A DNA stretch of 10,868 bases from Acidobacteriota bacterium (GTDB lineage: Bacteria; Acidobacteriota; Terriglobia; Terriglobales; Acidobacteriaceae): NCBI GenBank assembly GCA_023410055.1, contig JAEYQK010000108.1, forward strand, positions 1 through 10,868, in the 5' to 3' direction. The notes beneath the pieces are model-generated. The model did no database searches. It was not told where the DNA came from and was given only the letters and a program-made list of their open reading frames with translations. This document shows positions 1-6,525 of this stretch, in pieces (positions within the stretch are counted from its first letter, which is position 1; each line of letters starts with the position of its first letter). A program made the position numbers and the translations under genes.

Positions 1-158
1 TGAACAAAGTGGTTTTATACGAATACCATGCCAGCATCTGGTGGGGAGCGATTCTCGCCGTGCTCGGCTTGATTTACACCATTCGCTTTTTACCCAGCCG
101 CCAGCGTGCCGCTCAAGAAAAGGCCGCCGCACAAGCTGCTAAGGAGACTCATGCCTAA
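1..158 (+). CDS. small single-helix membrane protein (5' end at window edge)
   Basis: The frame opens with TG AAC AAA GTG GTT, so if the base before the window is A the gene starts ATG there and encodes 52 residues (MNKVVLYEYHASIWWGAI and onward). Residues about 13-30 form one hydrophobic helix with an N-terminal WW pair. An Arg/Lys/Ala-rich, probably cytoplasmic tail follows, ending KETHA and TAA. The last 8 bases overlap the start of the isomerase gene, and the isomerase ribosome-binding site lies inside this gene, so the two are probably co-transcribed and translationally coupled. I do not recognise a family. Small proteins like this often accompany membrane transporters, and an uptake gene upstream would fit the sugar locus, but that is inference. 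Confidence 0.6.
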   Translation, partial: NKVVLYEYHASIWWGAILAVLGLIYTIRFLPSRQRAAQEKAAAQAAKETHA

Positions 159-1563
159 TAAGAAGATGACCATGGGCCTGATCGTCGGAAATCGGGGATT
201 CTTCCCCGACCATCTGGCGAAGTCGGGTCGCGAAGAGATGATGAAAGTGCTGGCAGCGGCCGGCATGGATTGCGTTGTTCTCGGCCCGGAAGATAGCAAG
301 TACGGCGCAGTAGAGACGCGTGAAGAATCCAGAAAGTGCGCCGACCTGTTCAAGAAGAACAGCGACCGCATCGATGGCATCATCGTTACGCTGCCCAACT
401 TCGGCGAAGAGCGCGGTATCGCCGATGCACTGCGCTTGGCGGACTTGAAGGTGCCGGTCCTGATTCAGGCCACACCGGACGTCGCCAGCAACATGACGAT
501 TGCAGTTCGTCGCGATAGCTTCTGCGGCAAGATGTCGTGCTGCAACAACCTGAGGCAGTACGGCATTCCCTACTCGCTGACGAAGTCGCACACCGTCGCT
601 CCGGACTCGAAGGAATTCAAGGAAGACCTCGAGTGGTTCGCGGGCGTTTGCCGTGTAGTGAAGGGCTTCAAGAACCTCCGCATCGGCGCGATCGGCGCCC
701 GTCCGGCAGCGTTCAATACGGTTCGTTACAGCGAAAAGCTGCTTGAGAAGGCTGGCATTTCGGTGGAACCCGTCGATCTCTTCGAGATCATGGGCCGGGT
801 CGAGAAGCTGAAGAACAACGAAGCTTGCGTCGAAGGCAAACTGGCCGCGATCAAGAAGTACGTCGCCACCGCCGGCGTTCCTGAAGCCGCTCTGGTGAAG
901 ATGGCAAAGCTCGGTGCCGTCATCGAAGACTGGATGAAGGAAACCGATTGCCAGATCAGCGCCGTTCAGTGCTGGACCGCGCTGGAGACCTACTTCGGCG
1001 TCGTTCCTTGCGCCGTCATGAGCATGATGAGCGAGAACCTCATCTCCAGCGCTTGCGAAGTCGACATCTGCGGCGTGCTCGGTATGCACGCTCTGCAGTG
1101 CGTCTCCAATACGCCCAGCGCGTTGCTCGACTGGAACAACAACTACGGCGACGATCCCGACAAGGCTGTCTGCTTCCACTGCAGCAACCTGCCGAAGCAC
1201 TTCTTCAAGGCCGTGAAGATGGACTTCCAGGAAATCATCGCAGGCACCGTGGGCAAAGAAAACGCCTTCGGTACGTGCGTGGGCCGAGTGAAGCCGGGCG
1301 CAATGAGCTTCGCCCGCTTCTCAACCGACGACGAGACCGGAAAGATCAAGGGCTATGTCGGCGACGGCAGCTTCACCGACGATCCGCTCGAGACCTTCGG
1401 TGGCGCCGGCGTGGTTCACATTGCGAACATGCAGGGCCTGCTCCGCTACATCTGCGAGAACGGGTTCGAACATCACGTCGCAACGAACTTCACGACTGCC
1501 GCATCCAGCATCTACGAAGCCGCAAAGAACTACTTCGGCTGGGAAATGTACTGGCACAAGTAA
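151..1563 (+). CDS. L-fucose/arabinose isomerase-like sugar isomerase
   Basis: This 470-residue protein resembles the L-fucose isomerase-like family (COG2407 type), cytoplasmic enzymes that interconvert aldoses and ketoses using a divalent metal. The N-terminal part is a Rossmann-like region (GLIVGNRGFF near 9-18, DGIIVTLPNFGEE near 75-87). A conserved-looking stretch DSFCGKMSCCNNL lies at 122-134. The motif ACEVDICG has E303 and D305 as likely metal ligands, followed by FHCSN with H343 and by H423 and H441-H442. There are 17 cysteines, many for this size. I chose ATG 151 over GTG 106 because AAGGAG sits at 141-146, four bases upstream, and because 106-150 codes for the overlapping small membrane protein. 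A strong terminator follows. The substrate cannot be read from sequence; with a xylulokinase nearby, a pentose such as D-xylose or D-arabinose, or L-fucose, is plausible. Confidence 0.85.
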   Translation: MPNKKMTMGLIVGNRGFFPDHLAKSGREEMMKVLAAAGMDCVVLGPEDSKYGAVETREESRKCADLFKKNSDRIDGIIVTLPNFGEERGIADALRLADLKVPVLIQATPDVASNMTIAVRRDSFCGKMSCCNNLRQYGIPYSLTKSHTVAPDSKEFKEDLEWFAGVCRVVKGFKNLRIGAIGARPAAFNTVRYSEKLLEKAGISVEPVDLFEIMGRVEKLKNNEACVEGKLAAIKKYVATAGVPEAALVKMAKLGAVIEDWMKETDCQISAVQCWTALETYFGVVPCAVMSMMSENLISSACEVDICGVLGMHALQCVSNTPSALLDWNNNYGDDPDKAVCFHCSNLPKHFFKAVKMDFQEIIAGTVGKENAFGTCVGRVKPGAMSFARFSTDDETGKIKGYVGDGSFTDDPLETFGGAGVVHIANMQGLLRYICENGFEHHVATNFTTAASSIYEAAKNYFGWEMYWHK

Positions 1564-1585
1564 ATCGAATCGTTATCAACTCTTG

Positions 1586-1615
1586 CGGGATCGGCGATTG
1601 CCGGTCCCGTTTTTT
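1586..1615 (+). terminator. intrinsic terminator of the isomerase gene
   Basis: A 10-bp stem (CGGGATCGGC at 1586-1595 with GCCGGTCCCG at 1600-1609, one G-T wobble) has a GATT loop and is followed by six T's at 1610-1615. It lies 22 bases after the isomerase stop. On the minus strand it has no T tract, so it does not obviously end the convergent M24-like gene. Confidence 0.9.
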
Positions 1616-1664
1616 ATTCTGTTGAAACCGAGCAGGCAGGCCCACCCACGTAACAGACGGGTGA

Positions 1665-2828
1665 CTATCGTGCCGCTGCGCGGATGTTCAAGTTCCAGAC
1701 CGTCTGGGGTGCCCCGACGATGAGAACGTCGGGGGAATTGTAAACCTTTCCGTCAACGTTGACCGGAGTAGTTGGCCAGTCCCGTGTTTCGGTGATGTTC
1801 TCAAGATGCTCGCGGAAAACGATGAAAGTGTCTTCAGCCTTCGCCCCCTGCACAGTCGGGTTGAGTGCGTAGGCCTGATGCTCGATTACGACTTCCTCTG
1901 AATTCGCGTCCAACAGGCATTCACGTTCGGAATAACCGCAACGTCCACCCTGATGATGGAATTCCCACTCGCCCGGATAGCCGAGTTCCGCATACCAACG
2001 CTTCGCCTGCTCCATCAGATCGGCGATCCTGGTTCCCGGCTTCAAGCTTGCCATGAATCTTGCGTTGATCGTGGCGACAGCCTCATAGCGGCTGCGGAGT
2101 TCTGTGTCGAGAGGGCCGAAATGCACGAGGCGGCCGACTGAGACGGTTAGTCCCCATTTCTTTGCGCAGACGCTTACCATCGCGTGTTTTTCGACTCGCT
2201 TGGTTTCTGAGGGCAAAGCACGGCGAAACCTGACGAGCCTATCATCGGAGCCGACCAACACGACTGTCGGGCGTAATCCCTGGACCATGAGGGCCGAGAC
2301 GGCCAATGCTTCAACATCACGCTCCCACATTCCGGGCCTGATCTGTCGCGCCACCTCGACCACGGCGTCGGCGGCGAACTGCCCAATCTTGCGATACTTC
2401 ACGATTTCCGTTTCGGTGAGTTGAGCGCGCAAGGGAGCGATATCCACGGTAACGAATCCGGGGCGCTCAACATCGCTTGCCAGCGGCCCACTGCCCTTCA
2501 GGCCTTCGAAGAACGCCCCCGCGCTTTCGAACCATTTCAGCTCTACCGCCTCGTACCCGAGATCAGCCAGCCCTTCGCACATCAGGCGTGATACCTCGCT
2601 GTGAGAGCCAATGACGAGCTTGCGGCCGTCCTTCAGTACTAGTATCGAAGCAAAGCCGATCTCGCTGCCCCAAACGATCTGGTTATCGCCGACCCCGCCG
2701 GTGATCCAGGCGAAGTTGTTGACTCGGTTCAGCAGAATCCCGCCTAGGCCCCTTTCCTCTATTAAGGACATGAGCCGTTTCATCTTCTCGGCGATTTCCG
2801 CTGCCGGTTCGGCTGTCTTTAATGACAT
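1665..2828 (-). CDS. creatinase/M24-fold protein with a degenerate metal site
   Basis: This 387-residue protein has the two-part layout of M24 creatinase/Xaa-Pro peptidase proteins: an N-terminal creatinase-like domain (about 14-135, MKRLMSLIEERGLGGILL onward) and a C-terminal pita-bread domain (about 138-345). Active M24 metallopeptidases use two Asp, one His and two Glu as metal ligands. Aligned by eye, the two Asp positions are Ser219 (MVSVCA in place of LVDIGA) and Ser230 (GLTVSVGRL in place of GYxSDITRT), and the first Glu is Asn323 (ALNPTV). His292 (HHQGG) and the last Glu332 (AEDTFIV) remain. A two-metal peptidase therefore looks unlikely; a metal-free creatinase-like hydrolase or a binding protein is more plausible. 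ATG 2828 has only a weak GAGAAG upstream; Met16 is an alternative. The gene lies 263 bp downstream of xylB in the same direction, behind the xylB terminator, with its own candidate promoter. Confidence 0.82.
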   Translation of the reverse strand: MSLKTAEPAAEIAEKMKRLMSLIEERGLGGILLNRVNNFAWITGGVGDNQIVWGSEIGFASILVLKDGRKLVIGSHSEVSRLMCEGLADLGYEAVELKWFESAGAFFEGLKGSGPLASDVERPGFVTVDIAPLRAQLTETEIVKYRKIGQFAADAVVEVARQIRPGMWERDVEALAVSALMVQGLRPTVVLVGSDDRLVRFRRALPSETKRVEKHAMVSVCAKKWGLTVSVGRLVHFGPLDTELRSRYEAVATINARFMASLKPGTRIADLMEQAKRWYAELGYPGEWEFHHQGGRCGYSERECLLDANSEEVVIEHQAYALNPTVQGAKAEDTFIVFREHLENITETRDWPTTPVNVDGKVYNSPDVLIVGAPQTVWNLNIRAAAR

Positions 2829-2871
2829 CTTGTCTTCTCAGGGGCAAAACTCTCAACAGCCCACAGAGGTA

Positions 2872-2907
2872 TTAGCCAGAGTCGCGAAGTGGCGGAACTC
2901 TGGTTAG
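2872..2907 (-). promoter_or_regulatory. hairpin in the leader of the M24-like gene
   Basis: CCAGAGT (2876-2882) and ACTCTGG (2897-2903) pair perfectly, and the stem extends outward by further A-T and G-T pairs. The loop has an inner CGC/GCG pairing. It lies about 45 bases before the start codon and downstream of the predicted promoter, so it would be transcribed. It has no T tract on the minus strand, so it is not a terminator. Function unknown. Confidence 0.35.
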
Positions 2908-2942
2908 GAACATCGAAAAATCCTGGAATTAAATGAGCACGA

Positions 2943-2971
2943 AGTATACTCGCTCCATTCTGCGACGTAAA
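2943..2971 (-). promoter_or_regulatory. candidate sigma-70-type promoter for the M24-like gene
   Basis: Read on the minus strand, TTTACG (2971-2966, 4/6 to TTGACA) and TATACT (2948-2943, 5/6 to TATAAT) are separated by exactly 17 bases. This predicts a leader of roughly 108 bases. The extended -10 string GTATACTTCG recurs at 8787-8796 in front of the TonB-like gene. Confidence 0.5.
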
Positions 2972-3020
2972 TGCAAATTCAAGCGCGCCGAGCATGGCGG
3001 GAATCATGCCTCGCCGGTCG

Positions 3021-3055
3021 GGACAAAAGGAAACGGCGGGCAAAATGCCCGCCGT
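3021..3055 (-). terminator. intrinsic terminator of xylB
   Basis: A perfect 10-bp inverted repeat (ACGGCGGGCA at 3033-3042, TGCCCGCCGT at 3046-3055) has a 3-base loop. On the minus strand it is followed by TTTCCTTTTGTCC (3033-3021). It lies 36 bases past the xylB stop and separates xylB from the M24-like gene. Confidence 0.85.
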
Positions 3056-3091
3056 GATAGCCGCCTGATCGGCGACGTTCAAAAATAACTG

Positions 3092-4609
3092 CTATGCTTT
3101 TGCGCCCTGGGCCGCGTTGCCGAGGTTGGCCAGCGCCGGATAAACCGCACGGAACGCACGGTACTGGCCCGCCATGACGGCCTTTGCCTTGGCATCGGGT
3201 GCAACGCGCTTGGCAACGCGCACGATCTTCTCGCAAGCGACATCGACGGTCGGCCACAGCTTCGCGCCAACGCCAGCGAGAATCGCAGCACCATACGCCG
3301 CACCTTCTTCGGCTTCGACGATCTCGACCGCCTGCCCGTAGACATCGGCCTGGATCTGCCGCCACAGCGGAGAGCGGGCGCCACCACCGCCAAGCCTCAC
3401 GGCCTGTGCCGGAACGTTCATCTCTTCGAAGATCGAGAACGTATCTTTCAGGCTGAAAGCAACGCCTTCCAGGATAGCGCGGATGATGTGGCCACGGCCG
3501 TGGTTTGCAGCCAGTCCGACCAGCGCCGCGCGAGCATTCGGATCGAGGTGCGGAGTGCGTTCGCCCATGAGGTACGGAGTCCAGATAACGCCGTCGCAGC
3601 CGGGTTCAACCTTCGCGGCTTCCTCACACATGCGGTCGTAAGGATCGCGGCCATCGTCCTGACCTGCGCCGAAGTTGTCGCGGAACCAGCGCAGCGACAG
3701 GCCAGCGGCCTGCGTAACGCCCATAACGTGCCAGCGTCCCGGAACGGCGTGACAGAAGGTGTGGATGCGGCCCTTAGGATCGAGCGCCGGGCGATCGGAA
3801 GCGGCAAATACTACACCCGAGGTGCCGATCGTCGCGCTGACTGCACCGGGCTGAACGATGCCCATGCCGGTTGCGCCAGCCGCCTGATCGCCTGCACCGG
3901 CGACAACAGGAGTGCCGACCTTCAGTCCAGTTTCCGCAGCGCCTTCAGCTGTGATCTGTCCCACGACGTCAGGAGATTCATAAACCTTCGGCAGGCAGCG
4001 CTCGTCGAGTTCGGTCGCGTCAAGCATCTGCTTCGACCAGCGGCGGTTCGCGACATCCAGCAGCAGGGTGCCCGATGCTTCGGCGACGTCGATGGCCTTC
4101 ACGCCCGTCATTCTCATGCGCACGTAGTCTTTCGGCAGCAGAACGTGGCGGAACTTCTTCCAAATCTCGGGCTCGTTCTTCTTGACCCACAGGAGCTTGG
4201 TCAACGTGAAGTTAGTCAGCGCCGGGTTGCAGGTCAGTTCGATCAGCTTCTCGGCACCGATCTTCGCGGTCAGCCAGCGGCATTCTTCTTCAGTGCGCTG
4301 GTCGCACCAGATCAGAGCGGGCCGCAGGACGTTATCGGCTTCGTCCATCAGGACGGCGCCGTGCATCTGGCCGGTCAGGCCGACGCAGGCGATTTCGTCA
4401 GCCGAGACGCCCGTCTGCTTCATTACCTGGCGGATGGCCTGCTTGCAGGCGTTCCACCAGTCGTGCGGATCTTGTTCTGCCCAGCCGGTCTTGGGCGAGG
4501 CAAAAGGTTGGTGTTCATAGGTTGCAGACCCGACGACGTGTCCCTGTTCGTCGATCAGGATGGCGCGGGTGCCACCGGTTCCGATATCAATTCCGAGTAA
4601 TTTGGCCAC
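3092..4609 (-). CDS. xylB: xylulokinase (FGGY sugar kinase)
   Basis: Cytoplasmic kinase that phosphorylates D-xylulose with ATP to D-xylulose 5-phosphate, an entry to the pentose phosphate pathway. The 505-residue product is close to the usual FGGY length (E. coli XylB is 484). It shows the N-terminal phosphate-binding motif GIDIGTGGT (6-14), the xylulokinase-type GQMHG (80-84), LLPKDYVRMRMTG (157-169), the catalytic Asp241 in GAGDQAAGA (equivalent to Asp233 of E. coli XylB), GTSGV (262-266), YLMGERTPH (346-354) and the FGGY C-terminal signature near 407-426 (GGGGARSPLWRQIQADVYGQ). The start is GTG at 4609-4607: AGGAG (4619-4615) lies five bases upstream and the family's N-terminus begins right there, so the open frame up to 4816 is not coding. 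The start codon lies within a 10-bp inverted repeat. A terminator follows at 3055-3021. Confidence 0.95.
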   Translation of the reverse strand: MAKLLGIDIGTGGTRAILIDEQGHVVGSATYEHQPFASPKTGWAEQDPHDWWNACKQAIRQVMKQTGVSADEIACVGLTGQMHGAVLMDEADNVLRPALIWCDQRTEEECRWLTAKIGAEKLIELTCNPALTNFTLTKLLWVKKNEPEIWKKFRHVLLPKDYVRMRMTGVKAIDVAEASGTLLLDVANRRWSKQMLDATELDERCLPKVYESPDVVGQITAEGAAETGLKVGTPVVAGAGDQAAGATGMGIVQPGAVSATIGTSGVVFAASDRPALDPKGRIHTFCHAVPGRWHVMGVTQAAGLSLRWFRDNFGAGQDDGRDPYDRMCEEAAKVEPGCDGVIWTPYLMGERTPHLDPNARAALVGLAANHGRGHIIRAILEGVAFSLKDTFSIFEEMNVPAQAVRLGGGGARSPLWRQIQADVYGQAVEIVEAEEGAAYGAAILAGVGAKLWPTVDVACEKIVRVAKRVAPDAKAKAVMAGQYRAFRAVYPALANLGNAAQGAKA

Positions 4610-4660
4610 TGTATCTCCTGCGGATGAATGCGGCCACAACTCAACCGAGGGTGGCCAAAT
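4600..4660 (-). promoter_or_regulatory. inverted repeat able to pair across the xylB start codon
   Basis: ATTTGGCCAC (4660-4651, minus strand) is the exact reverse complement of GTGGCCAAAT (4609-4600), which is the xylB start codon GTG plus the next seven bases. In an mRNA starting upstream of 4660 the two could pair, placing AGGAG in the 41-base loop. Alternatively the TGGCCA cores could be half-sites for a DNA-binding regulator. Either reading is inference; the repeat itself is visible. Confidence 0.35.
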
Positions 4661-4802
4661 GATTGTCACTCTAGAAGTAAGTAGAAAGAAAACGACCCCA
4701 AAAATCAAGCTCTTTGAGACCATCGGGGGAAGTTTTGGGCCTGAAGTCGGACGCTCCAGCGAGAGGAAGCCGGCAGTCAGAACAGTGAACAAAACCACGA
4801 AA

Positions 4803-4923
4803 GTGCAACGGAGCACAGGGTAGCCGCATCAGAAGATTGTTCGGTAGACGAACGTCCAAAAATACGTCGTAAGACGAGCAAAATACCCTCGCTTGGATAA
4901 CGAAAAGCGAGGGTTTTCCTTTC
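4803..4923 (+). ncRNA. candidate structured small RNA ending at an orphan terminator
   Basis: Read on the plus strand, three small hairpins occur in order: GTGC/GCAC (4803-4816), GTTCG/CGAAC (4839-4853) and CGTC/GACG (4865-4876). They are followed directly by a terminator-grade hairpin at 4885-4914 with a T-rich tail. No gene lies upstream on this strand to be terminated, which is what suggests a short RNA. The 5' end and promoter are not identified, and the small stems may be chance. The alternative is a minus-strand attenuator or leader structure for xylB. Confidence 0.25.
4885..4923 (+). terminator. orphan intrinsic-terminator hairpin
   Basis: ACCCTCGCTT (4885-4894) and AAGCGAGGGT (4905-4914) form a perfect 10-bp stem with a 10-base loop, followed by TTTCCTTTCT on the plus strand. 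On the minus strand the tail is the weaker TATTTTGC. It lies 276 bp upstream of the xylB start and 230 bp upstream of the outer-membrane gene, so it ends neither. Confidence 0.65.
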
Positions 4924-5152
4924 TGCGCAAAAGTCCAAGTTACGGGCTGACCTTCGCTTCTGTTGATGGTTACCAGACACTCTATGTAGATTTGAAGGTA
5001 CTCTCTCCAGTAGACACTTCTGTTCGCCACCGAAGAGCGTACACATCCTCGAGTGGTGGGCTAGCTAACCGACCCCGACTTCAGGGTGAGAGCTTCATCG
5101 AAGTACCGCAAAATCAGCCTTTACAAATTAATAGAACCAAGGAAGACAATTA

Positions 5153-5968
5153 ATGAAGATTAATAGGCCGTACTTCTTTTTAGCCGTGAGTCTATTGGCA
5201 GTCATAATCCTAGGATCTTTCTCGACCGCCTGTGCGGCGGATGCGGATAGGTGGACCGGTGTCTACGCCGGAGTCAATGTGGGCTATGGCATGGGCAAGC
5301 CGACGACGAGCTTCATGCCTATGAAGAGAGACTCTGGTGGAACCATTTTGCCAAATCCAGGAACTGCACTGGGTGATTTCCAGGACTTGCTGCCTCAGCA
5401 GCTTCATCCTTCGGCCAATGGTATCGTCGGCGGCGGGCAGTTTGGGTTCAACGTGCAGTTGAAGCGGTTTGTAATCGGTGCCGAAGCTGACATTCAGGGA
5501 ACATCGATGGATGGCAGCAAAACGGTCACGCCAATCATTCGCGCTGACGGGAGTACCTTTAGCGCGGCAACGGATGCTTTCCTGAAAGCCAGCCAGCACA
5601 CCAGTTGGGTTACGACATTCCGCCCCCGTCTAGGCTTGGCGCTCTCTCCGAAGTTTCTGGCCTACGCCACTGGTGGCCTCGCTTACGGTAGCGTGGATAC
5701 GAGTGTTGACACCAACTACGGAACCGGAATGAACCGCTACCCATTCGCATCGAACGGAAAGAATAAAACCGGTTACACGGTGGGAGCAGGTCTGGAATAC
5801 AAATGCAGCAAGAGGATTTCACTGAAAGGCGAGTATCTGTTCTATGATCTGGGAACGAAGCGCGTTATCGCGCCGGCGGAATCGGGTTGGGAACCGTTTT
5901 TCGTCGGATACGGCGTCGCAACAAAGGCCCACATCATTCGCGCTGGATTGAATTTCAGGATCAAGTAG
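5153..5968 (+). CDS. outer-membrane beta-barrel protein (Omp25/31-like)
   Basis: This 271-residue exported protein has a signal peptide at 1-28 or 29 (Lys/Arg start, hydrophobic 8-23, cleavage near ACA-A). The mature start DRWTGVYAGVNVGYGMG resembles the first strand of Omp25/31-type porin-family barrels. Alternating amphipathic strands with glycines and aromatics follow (IVGGGQFGFNVQLKRFVIGAE at 91-111, AYATGGLAYGS at 170-180, GYTVGAGLEYKCSKRISLKGE at 207-227), with a last strand HIIRAGLNFRIK. Such proteins sit in the outer membrane as structural proteins or small pores; a specific role cannot be inferred. The final residue is Lys rather than the usual aromatic. ATG 5153 has AAGGA at 5139-5143, nine bases upstream. 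Codon use looks less GC-biased than in the neighbouring isomerase. A strong terminator follows at 6001. Confidence 0.8.
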   Translation: MKINRPYFFLAVSLLAVIILGSFSTACAADADRWTGVYAGVNVGYGMGKPTTSFMPMKRDSGGTILPNPGTALGDFQDLLPQQLHPSANGIVGGGQFGFNVQLKRFVIGAEADIQGTSMDGSKTVTPIIRADGSTFSAATDAFLKASQHTSWVTTFRPRLGLALSPKFLAYATGGLAYGSVDTSVDTNYGTGMNRYPFASNGKNKTGYTVGAGLEYKCSKRISLKGEYLFYDLGTKRVIAPAESGWEPFFVGYGVATKAHIIRAGLNFRIK

Positions 5969-6000
5969 GCCTGCGATCCCGGACAGAGCTGCTGAATAAC

Positions 6001-6034
6001 AAGCCCCATCCTCGCGTGAAGGATGGGGCTTTTC
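6001..6034. terminator. shared terminator between convergent genes
   Basis: AAGCCCCATCCT (6001-6012) and AGGATGGGGCTT (6020-6031) form a perfect 12-bp stem with a 7-base loop. The plus-strand tail is TTTTC; the minus-strand tail is TTGTTATT. It lies 32 bases after the outer-membrane gene stop and 10 bases after the end of the convergent helix-hairpin-helix gene, so it probably works in both directions. Confidence 0.88.
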
Positions 6035-6044
6035 TGCGCTTAGT

Positions 6045-6464
6045 TTAGGTCGCTACCTTCACGGGTTCGTTCGCGCCTGACACCCACACCCGATTCTTTA
6101 CTAGCGCGTAGACGTCATTGGGGAGCATGACCCGCTCGATCAACTCCAGTTTCGAACGGTACGGACGATTCTCAACGATGCGCTCGGCCGTTTCGCGATC
6201 AACCCCGGCACCTACCAACTGCTCGGTCGGACATTCGTTGAGATCGATGTCAGGTTGCGGCGTGAATCGTTGCGCGATCTGGCGTCCTCGTTGCGCCATG
6301 CGGCGCCCACGTTCAGCTACCTGGCGTCCACGAACACGGCCTCTCTCGGCGATCTCGCGTCCGCGCTGTGCGATTTGGCCGCGATGCCGATAAGCCGTAA
6401 AGCCGAGCCCAATTAGAACCGCTACTCCCAGTCCAGAGAAGAATGATGCTATGTGTTTCTTCAT
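6045..6464 (-). CDS. membrane-anchored helix-hairpin-helix protein with Arg-rich repeats
   Basis: This 139-residue protein has three parts. Residues 7-25 are a transmembrane helix (SFFSGLGVAVLIGLGFTAY). Residues 26-66 are a very basic repeat of the heptapeptide RGRQIAQ and close variants. Residues 72-125 are a helix-hairpin-helix domain like that of ComEA (DIDLNECPTEQLVGAGVDR, then RIVENRPYRSKLELIERV). ComEA-type domains bind DNA without sequence specificity, so a membrane-tethered DNA- or nucleoid-contacting role is possible, but similar domains also serve in protein contacts. ATG 6464 is chosen because the transmembrane segment follows at once; the open frame up to 6629 lacks protein-like sequence and overlaps the next gene. 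The ribosome-binding site is weak (GAGG almost touching the start). It is convergent with the outer-membrane gene. Confidence 0.75.
   Translation of the reverse strand: MKKHIASFFSGLGVAVLIGLGFTAYRHRGQIAQRGREIAERGRVRGRQVAERGRRMAQRGRQIAQRFTPQPDIDLNECPTEQLVGAGVDRETAERIVENRPYRSKLELIERVMLPNDVYALVKNRVWVSGANEPVKVAT
6268..6384 (-). repeat. 21-bp in-frame coding repeat
   Basis: Within the helix-hairpin-helix gene five imperfect 21-bp units (6268-6288, 6289-6309, 6310-6330, 6343-6363, 6364-6384) encode the RGRxxAx heptapeptide. A 12-bp partial unit (6331-6342) interrupts them. The period is a multiple of three, so unit gain or loss keeps the frame. Confidence 0.7.
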
Positions 6465-6525
6465 GCCTCGGTAAGATAGCCCGAGGACTGGTCCGCGTGG
6501 CCCATGATTCGGGAGCGGAACAGCA

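Larger units (their letters stand above)
4610..5152. other. long divergent intergenic region between xylB and the outer-membrane gene
   Basis: This 543-bp gap is more AT-rich than the flanking genes and has no convincing protein gene. It holds the xylB leader and inverted repeat at its left end and a series of small hairpins ending in a terminator-like hairpin at 4803-4923. The right 230 bp must contain the promoter of the outer-membrane gene. I looked for one and found only weak matches (TTGATG then TATGTA with a 14-base spacer near 4963-4988), so none is called. Confidence 0.6.

Noticed and set aside
106..150. N-terminal extension of the isomerase from GTG 106
   Set aside because: It lacks a ribosome-binding site, overlaps the small membrane-protein gene, and ATG 151 has a near-perfect AAGGAG four bases upstream.
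139..1200. 353-codon open frame on the minus strand
   Set aside because: It lies opposite the isomerase gene, and its translation shows no family motifs; it is a mirror frame of a GC-rich gene.
3488..4600. 370-codon open frame on the plus strand
   Set aside because: It is fully opposite xylB, whose motifs are unmistakable; the plus-strand translation shows nothing recognisable.
4610..4816. 69-codon upstream extension of xylB
   Set aside because: FGGY kinases start right before the GIDIGTGGT motif, and the GTG at 4609 has AGGAG at ideal spacing.
4893..5153. 86-codon frame overlapping the outer-membrane gene start (TAATG)
   Set aside because: It begins with TTG inside the terminator hairpin, has no ribosome-binding site and no recognisable protein character; the stop-start overlap looks accidental.
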